Shown in pieces: positions 33,175 through 42,606 of a stretch of DNA of 54,662 nt (positions are counted from its first letter, which is position 1; each line of letters begins with the position of its first letter). A program made the translations under genes and the position numbers. The stretch is taken from the NCBI GenBank assembly GCA_950054155.1, contig CATLOT010000026.1, positions 1 to 54,662 on the forward strand, read 5' to 3'. Origin of the DNA: an uncultured Bacteriovoracaceae bacterium. Lineage in GTDB: Bacteria; Bdellovibrionota; Bacteriovoracia; Bacteriovoracales; Bacteriovoracaceae. The notes beneath the pieces are model-generated. The model did not search any database. It worked only from the letters and a program-made list of their open reading frames with translations, and was not told the origin of the DNA.

Positions 33175-34862
33175 TGAGAAGAATTCCCCTGTGAATGACT
33201 CTTGAAATTTCTTTGGGCAAAAGCCTCATCTAGAGAAAGACAATATTCATCTTTTCTTTGGGGAATAGCTTCATCAAGTCTCGTGATAAAATTCTGACTG
33301 ACAAAGAGCTCTGAAAAAGAATGACTTTGACCTGTAATCCAGTGGCAAAGGACTTGGGCCAATTTCTCAATCTGAATAAAACCATTATAAATTTGATGAT
33401 AGCCGCGAAGGACCAAAGTCTCTTCTTGCTGATCACTTAAGAACTCGCATTGAAGACCAGCGCTTTCGAGCTTTTCAAGAAGCTCTGATCGAGTCATAGA
33501 AGAGGAGCTGAACTCGATCGGTTCACAGATCATCAGAGGAATAAAATCACTATCCTGATTGAACGAAGTCTCGCTGAGATGGGTGAGGATCGTTTTCATC
33601 ATTCGAGACTTAGAAACGAGGTGAGAGCCAATAATTTGGTAATCACTTTCATGATGAGGAGCTTGAGAGATAATTCTTTGAGGTTGAAAGTTATCCTTTG
33701 AGCGTGGGGCTGGTGCGAAGAGTTCGGCATTCTCTGTGAGCGAGCTCTCTGAAGAGGGGGGATTAAAATCCCTCTCTGGGCGAGGAATAAAACTTTCTTG
33801 GATCTCTCCAGCATTGCTTTTTAGGCGGAGCTTCTTGATTTCAGAAGAGAGGAGGGCCGTTAAAACAGAGAGCTTAAAAAACTTGATTTGGGTCTTGTTG
33901 GGATGGACATTGACATCAATCAGTTGTTCGGGAACTTTTAGGAAAACACAGTAATGACCACTTTCTCCTTGAGGGTAAATTCCTTCACTTGAGCGAAGAA
34001 TGGTCTGATGAATTTGTCGGTCAGTAAAAAGGCGTTGATTACCATAGAGGAAGTGCTTCTTGTGAGCATTTCCTCGTGTGCTATTTTTGCTGAGGTAGCC
34101 CCACACTTTATGACCTTCATATTCTCCTTCAAAGGAGTAAACCTCAGGATTCTTCTTACGGCCATCAAAGAGCCTCGCCACTCTCTTAGAATGATCATCT
34201 GTGGGCGAGAAGACCTCTTTATCCTGATCATCCCACTTAACGGTAAATTTGACGTGGGGATTGGCCAAAATAAAACTATCGATAGTCCTTCGTAGAGCAT
34301 TCTTTTCTGACTGAGCGGACTTAATAAACTTTAGGCGAGCAGGAGTGTTGAAGAAGAGGTCCTTTATATAGAGAGAGGTCCCTTTTCTTAGGTTTTCTTG
34401 ACGTTCGTGAGCCTTTGTTTCCCCTGCATGAAAAACTATTTTACCACCGTGTTTGTGGTTTTCTTCAATAGCAGAGGTGCAAGTGACTTTTGCGATTGCT
34501 GCTATGGAAGCCAGTGCTTCCCCTCTAAAACCAAAACTATGTAGGTTATAGAGATCTTCAAAGCGAGAGATCTTAGAGGTCGCGTGACGACAAAAGGCGT
34601 AGGGAAGATCTTCAAAGGTCATCCCATCGCCATCGTCTTCAATGGAAATAAGGTCAAGGCCATTATTGATGAGGTGAAGGTCGATCTGGGTGGGGTGAGC
34701 ATCTAGAGCGTTTTCAATAATCTCTTTAATAAGGCTAGCGGGTCTTTCAATGACCTCGCCAGCTTTAATTTGATCGACTAGATGTTCTGGAAGAAGGTGA
34801 ATTCTTTGAGATAAGGACTCACCATTTTGTTCAGAAGAACCAGGGGGGGATTGATTAATCAT
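33171..34862 (-). CDS. mutL: DNA mismatch repair protein MutL
   Basis: A 563-residue MutL. The N-terminal GHKL ATPase is well kept: EIIENALDAHPT, EDDGDGM, SFGFRGEALASIA, and FFNTPARLKFIK. A linker rich in Ser, Pro and Arg lies about 355-400. The C-terminal dimerisation part is recognisable (ICEPIEFS to the end) but the DQHAxxE endonuclease motif that many MutL proteins carry is not found, and the region before it looks shortened. So, like E. coli MutL, it would be non-nicking. It overlaps the FHA-GGDEF gene and miaA by 4 nt each. Confidence 0.95.
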   Translation of the reverse strand: MINQSPPGSSEQNGESLSQRIHLLPEHLVDQIKAGEVIERPASLIKEIIENALDAHPTQIDLHLINNGLDLISIEDDGDGMTFEDLPYAFCRHATSKISRFEDLYNLHSFGFRGEALASIAAIAKVTCTSAIEENHKHGGKIVFHAGETKAHERQENLRKGTSLYIKDLFFNTPARLKFIKSAQSEKNALRRTIDSFILANPHVKFTVKWDDQDKEVFSPTDDHSKRVARLFDGRKKNPEVYSFEGEYEGHKVWGYLSKNSTRGNAHKKHFLYGNQRLFTDRQIHQTILRSSEGIYPQGESGHYCVFLKVPEQLIDVNVHPNKTQIKFFKLSVLTALLSSEIKKLRLKSNAGEIQESFIPRPERDFNPPSSESSLTENAELFAPAPRSKDNFQPQRIISQAPHHESDYQIIGSHLVSKSRMMKTILTHLSETSFNQDSDFIPLMICEPIEFSSSSMTRSELLEKLESAGLQCEFLSDQQEETLVLRGYHQIYNGFIQIEKLAQVLCHWITGQSHSFSELFVSQNFITRLDEAIPQRKDEYCLSLDEAFAQRNFKSHSQGNSSQ

Positions 34863-35773
34863 TTTGCCCGATAGAAATTAACCTGGTTTCTTCCTCCTTG
34901 CTTAGACTTATAGACGGCTTCATCAGCTCTCTTAAATAAGTCAGTACCTGTCGCCACTCCTTGACGATAGTCTGCAACACCAATTGATGCCGTTACGGGT
35001 AGTCTCTTTTCTTCGTAAATAAATTCGTGGCTCTCTACAAGCTTTCTTAATCGCTCAGCGATTTCGAAGGCCTGTTTAAGATTGGTCTTGGGGAGAAGAA
35101 TAACGAATTCCTCGCCACCATAGCGAGCAAAGATATCTTGATCTCTTACGCCATTTTTGCGAATAAGACCGGCCATTTCTTTGAGGACAAAGTCACCTGC
35201 ATCGTGACCGTAACCATCATTAAGTTTCTTAAAGTGGTCGAGATCAAAAACAATAAGTGAAAGGGGATTACCTGTAACTTTTGATTTCTTAACCTCTAAG
35301 TCGAGGGCGTTATTGAAGTAACCTTTATTGTAACAACCAGTGTGCTTATCAGTATTGGCTTCGTGTTGAAGCTTATCGTAAGTGAGTCTTTCCGGATCAC
35401 CTTTAGGAAGGTACTTAAGAGCGATATTTCCTAACTTGATCATATCGCCTTTATTAAGCTGTTGCTGACCCTCAATTTTCTTGTTGTTTACAAAAGTTCC
35501 ATTTCGAGAACCAGCGTCTTCAACAACATGAGAGTCTCCACCACCAGAGATGACTTTGAAGTGGTAGCGAGAAATTCCATTGAACTCTAAAGGAATAGAG
35601 TTATCGGGGTTTCTCCCAACTGAGACTTCGCCTTCAGCGAGGTCAAAGATTGTTCCGTTGAGGTCTCCGCCAACGACCAAGAGTGCAGCAGGCTTTTGAG
35701 CGGCTTCGTTTTCGGCCGCAGCGAGTGCTGCTTTAATGTCTGTTAAAACGACGGTTGAATCGTCACCTGCCAT
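34859..35773 (-). CDS. FHA-GGDEF diguanylate cyclase
   Basis: A 304-residue protein with an N-terminal FHA domain (about 33-110; VGRNPDNSIPLEF, ISRYHFKV, DAGSRNGTFVNNKK), which binds phosphothreonine peptides, and a C-terminal GGDEF domain (about 130-300) with the active-site YGGEEFVILLPK, an RxxD-like region before it and the usual DLDHFKKLND. The GGEEF site suggests active c-di-GMP synthesis controlled by Ser/Thr phosphorylation. AAGGAACTAG precedes the ATG. It is the first gene of the mutL operon. Confidence 0.93.
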   Translation of the reverse strand: MAGDDSTVVLTDIKAALAAAENEAAQKPAALLVVGGDLNGTIFDLAEGEVSVGRNPDNSIPLEFNGISRYHFKVISGGGDSHVVEDAGSRNGTFVNNKKIEGQQQLNKGDMIKLGNIALKYLPKGDPERLTYDKLQHEANTDKHTGCYNKGYFNNALDLEVKKSKVTGNPLSLIVFDLDHFKKLNDGYGHDAGDFVLKEMAGLIRKNGVRDQDIFARYGGEEFVILLPKTNLKQAFEIAERLRKLVESHEFIYEEKRLPVTASIGVADYRQGVATGTDLFKRADEAVYKSKQGGRNQVNFYRAK

Positions 35774-35889
35774 TTCTAGTTCCTTGATTTTATTAAGGCT
35801 AAACCCAGTAAAATAATGTCAATTTTAGCCTCTGCTCCTATTATTTTCAACTAGGTAGAAGCGTTTCTCGGATAGAGTGCGCTAAGAAT

Positions 35890-37149
35890 TTAGCATTTTT
35901 CTAACCACTGGAAAGCATAGCGTTTTCCGGCCTCTACACCAGGCTGGTCAAAAGGGTTAATATCGAGCATGAGACCGACTAAAGCAGTCAAAGACTCAAA
36001 GAAAAGGACTAACTGACCCAAATGATTGGCATCTCGTTGATCTATCTTGATATTGATAAAGGGGCGAGAGGCCTCTTCAAGGGCCATTTCTGTTCCCTTA
36101 AGCTCCGCTTTGAGGAGGGTTGCCAGATTATAAGGGCTCAGCTTTTTAAGACTCGTAGTGCTTGCTTCATTTTTGAGAGAAAAGTCCGTGGAAGGATTCT
36201 CGATCTCAAGGAGAAGGCATACTTTATCGTAGGGGCCCTCCATAAAGAGTTGAACCTGGGAATGTTGGTCAGTGGCACCATAGGCAGGAAGTGGCGTAAG
36301 TCCTGTCACTTCACCATTGGCCTTCTTCTTTCCAAGGGATTCAGCCCATAATTGAACAAACCAAAAGGAAAAGTCCCTCAATTTTGAAGAGTAGGGCATG
36401 AGCACAGTCTGATTGAAACCTTCATCTTTTAACGAGAGAAGATACTGGGCCGTGCGAATAAGGGTATTTTGCGGAAGGTCTGTGTGAAGCAGGGTCTTCT
36501 TAATTTCTTGAGCACCCTTAAGAAGATCTTCAACTGCAATACCTGCAAAGAGCGCTGGCAGAAGGCCTACGGGTGTGAGGACACTAAAGCGACCTCCAAC
36601 ATTGGAAGGGACTTCAAGGCAATGAGTGCCCCATTCCTTGCTGAGAGTGAGGAAGTCACTCTTAACGGGGTCGGTAGCGAAGACAAAGTAGTTCTTATAG
36701 TCTTTTTCCTCAATACCAAAATCTTTGAGCCAGTCACAGATAACGGCGAGGCTAGCATTGGTTTCGGCAGTTCCTCCACTTTTAGAAACGAAGTAAAAGA
36801 GGGCCTTCTTGGGATCTGTTCTCTCAAGTTGATCCGCAAGCATTTCGGGATCGATATTATTGATAAAGGTGAAGTCACGCTTGTGGTTGCCAAGGGCTGA
36901 AATAAGCATTTCTGGCCCTAAGCTACTGCCGCCAATACCGACTTGAATAAAATGAGTACGGCTTTGGAACTTCTCATATACTTCCATACAGCTTTGAAGA
37001 AGCTTTTTTTGGAGGTTGACATGAAAGAAGCCGATTTCATCACTTTCAATCGTTTGCAGGAACTTCTTCCAAGAGCTTTGAATAAAAGCAGAGTCTTGAT
37101 ACTGAGAGTTGATACGCTCTTCTTTATCAAAGCGAATAGAAAGGCTCAT
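35890..37149 (-). CDS. pgi: glucose-6-phosphate isomerase
   Basis: Interconverts glucose-6-P and fructose-6-P. The 419-residue protein is the short bacterial type (E. coli has ~549). Conserved sites include IGGSSLGPEML, SKSGGTAETNAS, NVGGRFSVLTPVG (PGI signature) and the C-terminal EAGKRYAFQW with Lys. Start ATG 37149 directly abuts the stop of the acyl-CoA dehydrogenase before it, so they form an operon of two dehydrogenases plus pgi, an odd pairing. Confidence 0.95.
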   Translation of the reverse strand: MSLSIRFDKEERINSQYQDSAFIQSSWKKFLQTIESDEIGFFHVNLQKKLLQSCMEVYEKFQSRTHFIQVGIGGSSLGPEMLISALGNHKRDFTFINNIDPEMLADQLERTDPKKALFYFVSKSGGTAETNASLAVICDWLKDFGIEEKDYKNYFVFATDPVKSDFLTLSKEWGTHCLEVPSNVGGRFSVLTPVGLLPALFAGIAVEDLLKGAQEIKKTLLHTDLPQNTLIRTAQYLLSLKDEGFNQTVLMPYSSKLRDFSFWFVQLWAESLGKKKANGEVTGLTPLPAYGATDQHSQVQLFMEGPYDKVCLLLEIENPSTDFSLKNEASTTSLKKLSPYNLATLLKAELKGTEMALEEASRPFINIKIDQRDANHLGQLVLFFESLTALVGLMLDINPFDQPGVEAGKRYAFQWLEKC

Positions 37150-38277
37150 TTAATTTTCCTTCTTTAAATGACGGGCAATGACGACACGTTGAACTTGATT
37201 GGTCCCTTCTACGATTTGAAGGACCTTAGCGTCTCTCATCATTCTCTCGACAGGATACTCGCTGGTATAGCCAACACCACCATGAATTTGAACGGCATCA
37301 GTCGTGACCTTCATGGCGACATCTGTCGCTTTTAGTTTTGCCATTGAACAAAGCTTAGAGTTGATCTGATTCTTATCGAGAAGCTCAGCTCCTCTTTCAA
37401 CGAGGAGGCGACTTGCCTCAAGCTCTGTGGCCATATCGGCCATCATAAATTGAAGACCTTGAAAGTCGAAGATAGGCTGATCAAATTGACTTCTTTCAAG
37501 AGAATAGCGAACGGACTCTTCGACAGCTCTCTCTGTTAAGCCAACAGCGATGGCACCAATGGTTACACGGCCGGCATCAAGACCACCAAGTGCTACTTTA
37601 AAACCTTCACCTTCATTTCCAATAAGATTTTCTTCAGGGATAAAGCAATTTTGAAAGAGAACCTCTCTTGTCGGGCTTGCCTTCCAGCCCATTTTCTTTT
37701 CTTTCTTTCCAAAAGAGAAGCCTTCTGTGCCATCTTCTACGATAAAGGCGCTGACTCCCTTCGCTCCTTCACCACCAGTTCTCGCCATTACGATATAAGT
37801 CTTAGCGATTCCTCCTGAGGTGATCCACATTTTAGAGCCATTGAGGATATAACCGCCTTCAACTTTCTTTGCCGTGGTCTTAAGAGCTTTAGCGTCACTA
37901 CCAGAGCTTGATTCTGAGAGACAGAATGCCCCAATGCCCTGGCCGCTGGTGAGCTCGGGAAGGTATTTCTTCTTTTGTTCTTCATTGCCAAAGCGTTGAA
38001 TAATTCCTTGAACCATCGTTGAAACACTTACGGTCACAGCGTAAGCAACACTTGATTTCGCAATCTCTTGAAGCGCAATACAGGCATCACTATAACCTAG
38101 TCCTGCGCCTCCATATTCTTCACTAATCGTCATGCCACAAAAACCAAGAGCACCAAGTTCTTGGAAGACTTCCATGCGAAAGTTCTCATTCGCATCATCC
38201 TCTTCTGCGTAAGGCTCGATCTTGGCGAGGCGAAATTTCTCTAGCTGTGATTTAAGTTCAACTTGCAATTCATTCAT
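37150..38277 (-). CDS. acyl-CoA dehydrogenase
   Basis: A 375-residue ETF-linked dehydrogenase. Motifs: CLSESSSGSDAKAL, NGSKMWITSGG, LERSQFDQPI (FAD), IHGGVGYTSEYP and the catalytic Glu position IVEGTNQVQR. The general motif set is that of short-chain or branched-chain enzymes; the substrate is undecided. It is between the isovaleryl-type gene upstream (16 nt) and pgi downstream (0 nt) on the same strand. Confidence 0.92.
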   Translation of the reverse strand: MNELQVELKSQLEKFRLAKIEPYAEEDDANENFRMEVFQELGALGFCGMTISEEYGGAGLGYSDACIALQEIAKSSVAYAVTVSVSTMVQGIIQRFGNEEQKKKYLPELTSGQGIGAFCLSESSSGSDAKALKTTAKKVEGGYILNGSKMWITSGGIAKTYIVMARTGGEGAKGVSAFIVEDGTEGFSFGKKEKKMGWKASPTREVLFQNCFIPEENLIGNEGEGFKVALGGLDAGRVTIGAIAVGLTERAVEESVRYSLERSQFDQPIFDFQGLQFMMADMATELEASRLLVERGAELLDKNQINSKLCSMAKLKATDVAMKVTTDAVQIHGGVGYTSEYPVERMMRDAKVLQIVEGTNQVQRVVIARHLKKEN

Positions 38278-38293
38278 TTAATCAAAACCTTGT

Positions 38294-39436
38294 CTATTGT
38301 GCTGTTTCTTTGAGGAGGTTCTTAGCGATAATCATGATCATGACTTCGTTGGTACCTGCTCCAATTTCATTGAGTTTATTGTCTCTCATGAGGCGCTCAA
38401 TAGGGAATTCACGAGAGTATCCATAGCCTCCATGAAGTTGAATTGCATCAAGAGCAATCTTTGTCGCCATCTTGGGAACTTGAAGCTTGGCCATTGCTGC
38501 AGTTACCGGTCCTTTTTCACCACGATCATAACGGTAACAAAGATTGTAGAGAAAGTTTCTCATCATCTCCGTTTCAGTCGCCATCTCAGCAATCATTTTT
38601 TGGATGAGTTGGTAATCACCAATATTCTTACCAAATTGCTTTCTCTCATTGGCATACTTGAGGCATTGATCAACGCAAGCCTGAGCAATCCCCAGAGAAA
38701 TACCTGCGATAGTCAGTCTCTCAATTTCAAGGTTTTTCATCATGTGGTAAACAGAGTCTCCCTCTTTACCAACGAGATGTTCTTTTTCTACTTTGCTATT
38801 TTCAAAAATCAGCTCGCCAGTAGGGGAACCACGCATTCCCATTTTGTGGATGGGTTTTCCAACATCATAGTGTCCCTTAGCCTTTTCAAGAATAAAGGTT
38901 GAGAGGTTCTTTCTCTCTTCACCGGTTCTTGTGTAGACGTAGGCAATATCAGAGTACTGTGCATTGGTAATCCACATCTTTGTGCCATTAATAAGGTAGT
39001 GATCCCCGTCTTTCTGGGCGCGCGTTTGAATCCCCACAGCATCTGAGCCATATTCTGGTTCGCTCATGCCCATGCAGCCAATATGCTCACCTGTGACAAG
39101 TTTTGGAAGGTACTTTGCTTTTTGCTCGTCACTTGCGTTGTTTTCAATATTATTGACGGCAAGAATTGAGTGGGCGAGGAAACTTAGAGTAAGTCCCGGG
39201 CAGGCCTTACCAAACTCTTCCATAACAATCGTCGCTGCGAGGCAGCCCATTCCAGCCCCACCGTATTCAGGGTCAGCTGTAATGCCGAGAACACCGAGTT
39301 CTCCCATCTTCTTAAAGGCTTCTATATTAAAGGTTTCGTCGGTATCGTGCTTTTCAGCGTGAGGTAAGATCTCTTTACGCGCGAAATCTTTGCAAACTTC
39401 TTGAAGTTGTTTCTCTTCATCAGAGAAGTACCACAT
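38294..39436 (-). CDS. isovaleryl-CoA dehydrogenase-like acyl-CoA dehydrogenase
   Basis: I take ATG 39436 (MWYFSDEEKQLQ), with AAGGA 6 nt before it; a start at 39499 would add 21 hydrophobic residues unlike this family. The 380-residue product has MSEPEYGSDAVG, NGTKMWITN and IQLHGGYGYSREFP. At the end it reads EIGAGTNEVM, where short-chain enzymes have a catalytic E-G-T; the GAGT form with a Glu in LEIERLTIAG instead is the hallmark of isovaleryl-CoA dehydrogenase (leucine breakdown). Other leucine-pathway genes are not in the window. Confidence 0.88.
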   Translation of the reverse strand: MWYFSDEEKQLQEVCKDFARKEILPHAEKHDTDETFNIEAFKKMGELGVLGITADPEYGGAGMGCLAATIVMEEFGKACPGLTLSFLAHSILAVNNIENNASDEQKAKYLPKLVTGEHIGCMGMSEPEYGSDAVGIQTRAQKDGDHYLINGTKMWITNAQYSDIAYVYTRTGEERKNLSTFILEKAKGHYDVGKPIHKMGMRGSPTGELIFENSKVEKEHLVGKEGDSVYHMMKNLEIERLTIAGISLGIAQACVDQCLKYANERKQFGKNIGDYQLIQKMIAEMATETEMMRNFLYNLCYRYDRGEKGPVTAAMAKLQVPKMATKIALDAIQLHGGYGYSREFPIERLMRDNKLNEIGAGTNEVMIMIIAKNLLKETAQ

Positions 39437-39541
39437 GGCATTTCCTTGGTTGTGCATGACATTAAAGATAAGGGATATTAGCAAAGCGCTTGAAAACATG
39501 ACAAGTAATGCGGCATTATTAAGATATAAGGATGTCTAATT

Positions 39542-41293
39542 GTGTTAAATGAGGTCGAATTGTCATTAACGACGCCCGTAATAAGGGATGAAGACGCTGT
39601 CTTTCCCGGGGAAAATTGGTTTTTTTATTGGAAAACATCAGCTTCGCTGTGGCGAAGTAAGCTTGAGAGCATGGTGGGAGTGAGTAAAGTCCTGGTTCCC
39701 TTGAACTGGGCCTTTCACAGTGAGACGGGAGACTCCTATGACTTTGCGCAAGAAAAGCCAGAGACTGACCTTAAGAAGTTAGTGGGCATCGCTGAGGAGT
39801 TTGGAAAAGAAGTCGTCTTCTTAGTGCCAATGAGTCCTTGCCCCTTTCTACCTAATGGTGGTCTGCCGCCTTTACTGGCCAGGACACCGATGATTGATAG
39901 TAAGGGAAAGGTTCAGGCCTTTGTTGATCAAGAGGGAAGTCTTCATAAGATGTACTCTTTCTTTGATCCTCGAGTTTATCGTGCTTATGGAAAATTCACC
40001 AACGAGCTTGGAAGCTATTTTTCTCAACACGGCCTCGCTTGTGATGTGTGGGGTATGGACTGTGGTCATGTGAGCTTGAACGGTTTCCAATCGACAATTA
40101 AAGATCATAGTTCTGTCTATGAGCAAGGGTTTAGCCGCTTTCTTCAAGCGAAGAGGGATGAGAACCCTGATCTTGATGAAGTGATGACCCCTGATCAAGA
40201 ACACCGTTTTGGATGGGAGTTTCAAGAGGTCATTCGCTCTATTTATGCAGACTCCTGTGAGCAGGGTCTTAGTGGCAACTGGGAAGGTGTCTTAAGGGTC
40301 GGTTTTATTGGAGGCTCACAAGATGATTTTTTTCGTCGTGTGAATCAAATCGATAGTATTGCTGCTTATTCTTATGATCTTTTAGAGTGCCTCTCTCTTG
40401 ATGCGCTACCATCGAGTGTACTTTTGCCAACACGCCTTAAGAAGGGTGTGCTTGGGCGCATGTTTGATCAGCTTGTGAATAAATCTTTTAGTGATTATAT
40501 CTTTTTACGTTCAGGCTTTGAGGATGAGACTGGTGTCTCTTTTAGGCCGAAGCGCTTTTTTGAGGTCTATGATCTTCGTCCGGATATTTCTCCAGATGTT
40601 GCGGGATGGGCTGACCTTGGTCTTTGGGAGTATCTGCAAAAATACTATTCTTGGTGTTATGCCGATAAGGGAGAGTTAGAGTTTTCTTGGAATGAAGAAG
40701 AGGATATGGAAAAGATTTATTTCTTCCATGGCATCAATATGACCAAGAACCTCTTTCACAATATCCTTAAAACTTTTATGAGTGGTGGAAAAGTGATTCT
40801 CAACCGCTCAGGTCTTGAGAGAGAGTATCTCAAAAAACTTGAGGCGTTCTTTCTTGAAAATGATCTTGATATTGAAAAGGTAAAGGTCACGACAACTCTC
40901 TTTAATGCGAGTCTCGGAGAGGGACGTTTCCTAATCTTTGAGGGAGATGACCTCCTTGATCTTGAAGATAAGAAGCTTCATGAGTTTTGGCACCGACTCC
41001 TGCGTACCTTTAAAACCAATCATATGATGGTTATTCCCCCGGAAGGGGTTCAGGTGGCATGGCGTGTACGCTCCTGCAATACAAGTGAGCTTACCTACGA
41101 AGAAGTTCGACGCCTGGATATTTATAACCCTAGTTCTTATAAGAGAAAGTTTAGTTTTCAATTACCACCCAACTTTCGCCTCCTCAAAGTCTTGGATGAA
41201 GAGAAAGTTACTTTCAAGCATGGCCAAAAGGAAGTTGATATTGAACTTTTACCAGAGGGATCACTCTCTCTTGATTTTGGAGTTTTCTCATGA
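39542..41293 (+). CDS. glycoside-hydrolase-A-like protein
   Basis: A 583-residue protein with no signal peptide, started by GTG (AGGA 9 nt upstream). Residues ~20-330 look like a (beta/alpha)8 barrel of the GH-A clan, as in GH42/GH35: VLVPLNWAFHSETGDSYDF, then a LVGIAEEFGKEVVFLV strand, LPNGGLPPLLARTPM, and DVWGMDCGHVS where a family member would have its acid/base Glu. A Rossmann-like second domain (SGGKVILNRSGL) and a small beta domain follow. The catalytic Glu residues are not apparent, so activity is doubtful. It overlaps the 134-residue gene by 4 nt. Confidence 0.55.
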   Translation: MLNEVELSLTTPVIRDEDAVFPGENWFFYWKTSASLWRSKLESMVGVSKVLVPLNWAFHSETGDSYDFAQEKPETDLKKLVGIAEEFGKEVVFLVPMSPCPFLPNGGLPPLLARTPMIDSKGKVQAFVDQEGSLHKMYSFFDPRVYRAYGKFTNELGSYFSQHGLACDVWGMDCGHVSLNGFQSTIKDHSSVYEQGFSRFLQAKRDENPDLDEVMTPDQEHRFGWEFQEVIRSIYADSCEQGLSGNWEGVLRVGFIGGSQDDFFRRVNQIDSIAAYSYDLLECLSLDALPSSVLLPTRLKKGVLGRMFDQLVNKSFSDYIFLRSGFEDETGVSFRPKRFFEVYDLRPDISPDVAGWADLGLWEYLQKYYSWCYADKGELEFSWNEEEDMEKIYFFHGINMTKNLFHNILKTFMSGGKVILNRSGLEREYLKKLEAFFLENDLDIEKVKVTTTLFNASLGEGRFLIFEGDDLLDLEDKKLHEFWHRLLRTFKTNHMMVIPPEGVQVAWRVRSCNTSELTYEEVRRLDIYNPSSYKRKFSFQLPPNFRLLKVLDEEKVTFKHGQKEVDIELLPEGSLSLDFGVFS

Positions 41294-41694
41294 GCGAGCG
41301 CTTATCACCGCTAACTGTAATCTATGGACCGCATAAAGTAGCTAGCCAAATAAAAGGCCAAGAAGTGATGAGTCTTTTTAATGAAAGAGGCTTGGTCGAT
41401 GAAGTTCAGATGGAAGAAGTCTATTTAGAGCAAATTGGCCATGCACCTGAAGTTCTTGCAGAGGGAATGATTGGTCCTTTTGATGACCTTGAAGCGATTC
41501 AGAAGTTCTCATTCTCTCTTTGTCAGAACTTTGGAAACTCAGGTGTTTCCCTTGTTTCACTAGAGCGCTATAACGAAATTCTATCTGACTGCTATAAAGC
41601 AGAGGATCTCAAAGCCAAGTTAGAAGCAGAAGGTAATTTTCTAAAAAACCCTGATGCTTCCAAAGGTAATTTCTTTAATAAGATTTTTAATTAG
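41290..41694 (+). CDS. uncharacterised 134-residue protein
   Basis: Starts with ATGA overlapping the stop of the glycosidase-like gene, so it is translationally coupled. The sequence is soluble, mixed alpha/beta (LTVIYGPHKVASQIKG, MIGPFDDLEAIQK), with a charged helix at the end. No family recognised. It overlaps the convergent EEP gene by 8 nt. Confidence 0.65.
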   Translation: MSERLSPLTVIYGPHKVASQIKGQEVMSLFNERGLVDEVQMEEVYLEQIGHAPEVLAEGMIGPFDDLEAIQKFSFSLCQNFGNSGVSLVSLERYNEILSDCYKAEDLKAKLEAEGNFLKNPDASKGNFFNKIFN

Positions 41695-42547
41695 GGTCTT
41701 CTTTGATTTCAAAGACCACTTCCATAGGGTTGTGGTCAGAGAAGTTTGGAAGATTCATAACTTCAGCACTTTTTAAAGTGAGCCCTCTCGCGAAGACATA
41801 GTCGACCGGATAATCTTCAAATACAACTCTGCTGTCATTGTTAAAAACAACTTCAGACAAACCGTTTTCTTTCATTTTTAAATGGAGATAGTCAAAGCGC
41901 TTCTTTGAGGAAGTGTTAAAGTCTCCGGCTGCGATGACATAAGTCTTCCCTTGCGTTTGTTCTAAAAGGTGATCGATCTGTTTTTTCCAAGCTTCAAAGC
42001 CAACAAAGTTTAAAGCATGGATGTTAAGAAGCCGAAGATCTTCTAAATCAATACTAATAAAGGACTTGGGAGTGTTAACGAGAGGTTCGCGATCAAGTGA
42101 GTTATAGCCTTTGATTTGACCTGGTCGAATCTTAGAAAAGATACTCGTCCCATAGAGAGAGTCCTTCATTTTAAAAGCTGGCCAAAAATAGTTCCAACCC
42201 TTTCGCTTAAAACTCTGATGTCTTTCTTCGTTGAGAGGAAAGTAGTCCTCTTGTAAGAGAGCAAAGTCGTAATCATAAGGAGAAAAGGGAAGGGGATGTT
42301 GGGGAAAGAGTTGGGCCTTATAAATATTCCAAACGATCAGCGAAAAACGCTTTGGCATGACCGTTTTATCAACTCCAGTATTAACTTCAATGAGTTCCTC
42401 GTTAAAGTTTTCAATAGAGTAAAACCATCGGATAATCGTTCCCGAGGAGAGGGCAAGGCCTAACAAGATACTGATAATACCTAAACAAAAAACCGTTTTA
42501 GATGGTTTTAGCGACAATTCACTCACCCTTTTGTTTACAAGAAGCAC
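41687..42547 (-). CDS. membrane-anchored EEP-family phosphodiesterase/nuclease
   Basis: A 286-residue protein with one N-terminal membrane helix (about 18-43) and then an endonuclease/exonuclease/phosphatase domain in the periplasm: WNIYKAQL (Asn), LLQEDYF (metal Glu), LLNIHALNF, AAGDFNTSSKKRFDYL (D-x-N), DYPVDYVF, and C-terminal SDHNPMEVVF (catalytic His). Start is a GTG and is the least certain point. It is a paralogue of 42607-43443, which lies divergently 59 nt away. Substrates of this fold range from DNA and RNA to phospholipids and inositol phosphates. Confidence 0.85.
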   Translation of the reverse strand: MLLVNKRVSELSLKPSKTVFCLGIISILLGLALSSGTIIRWFYSIENFNEELIEVNTGVDKTVMPKRFSLIVWNIYKAQLFPQHPLPFSPYDYDFALLQEDYFPLNEERHQSFKRKGWNYFWPAFKMKDSLYGTSIFSKIRPGQIKGYNSLDREPLVNTPKSFISIDLEDLRLLNIHALNFVGFEAWKKQIDHLLEQTQGKTYVIAAGDFNTSSKKRFDYLHLKMKENGLSEVVFNNDSRVVFEDYPVDYVFARGLTLKSAEVMNLPNFSDHNPMEVVFEIKEDPN

Positions 42548-42606
42548 GTCTTATCGAGATAATATCATGACAGGACAATTTTAACATTTAAAGGAAGGGG
42601 ACACGG

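Noticed and set aside
38297-38902. 201-residue plus-strand frame opposite the isovaleryl-CoA dehydrogenase gene
   Set aside because: Antisense shadow of a conserved gene; composition unlike coding sequence.
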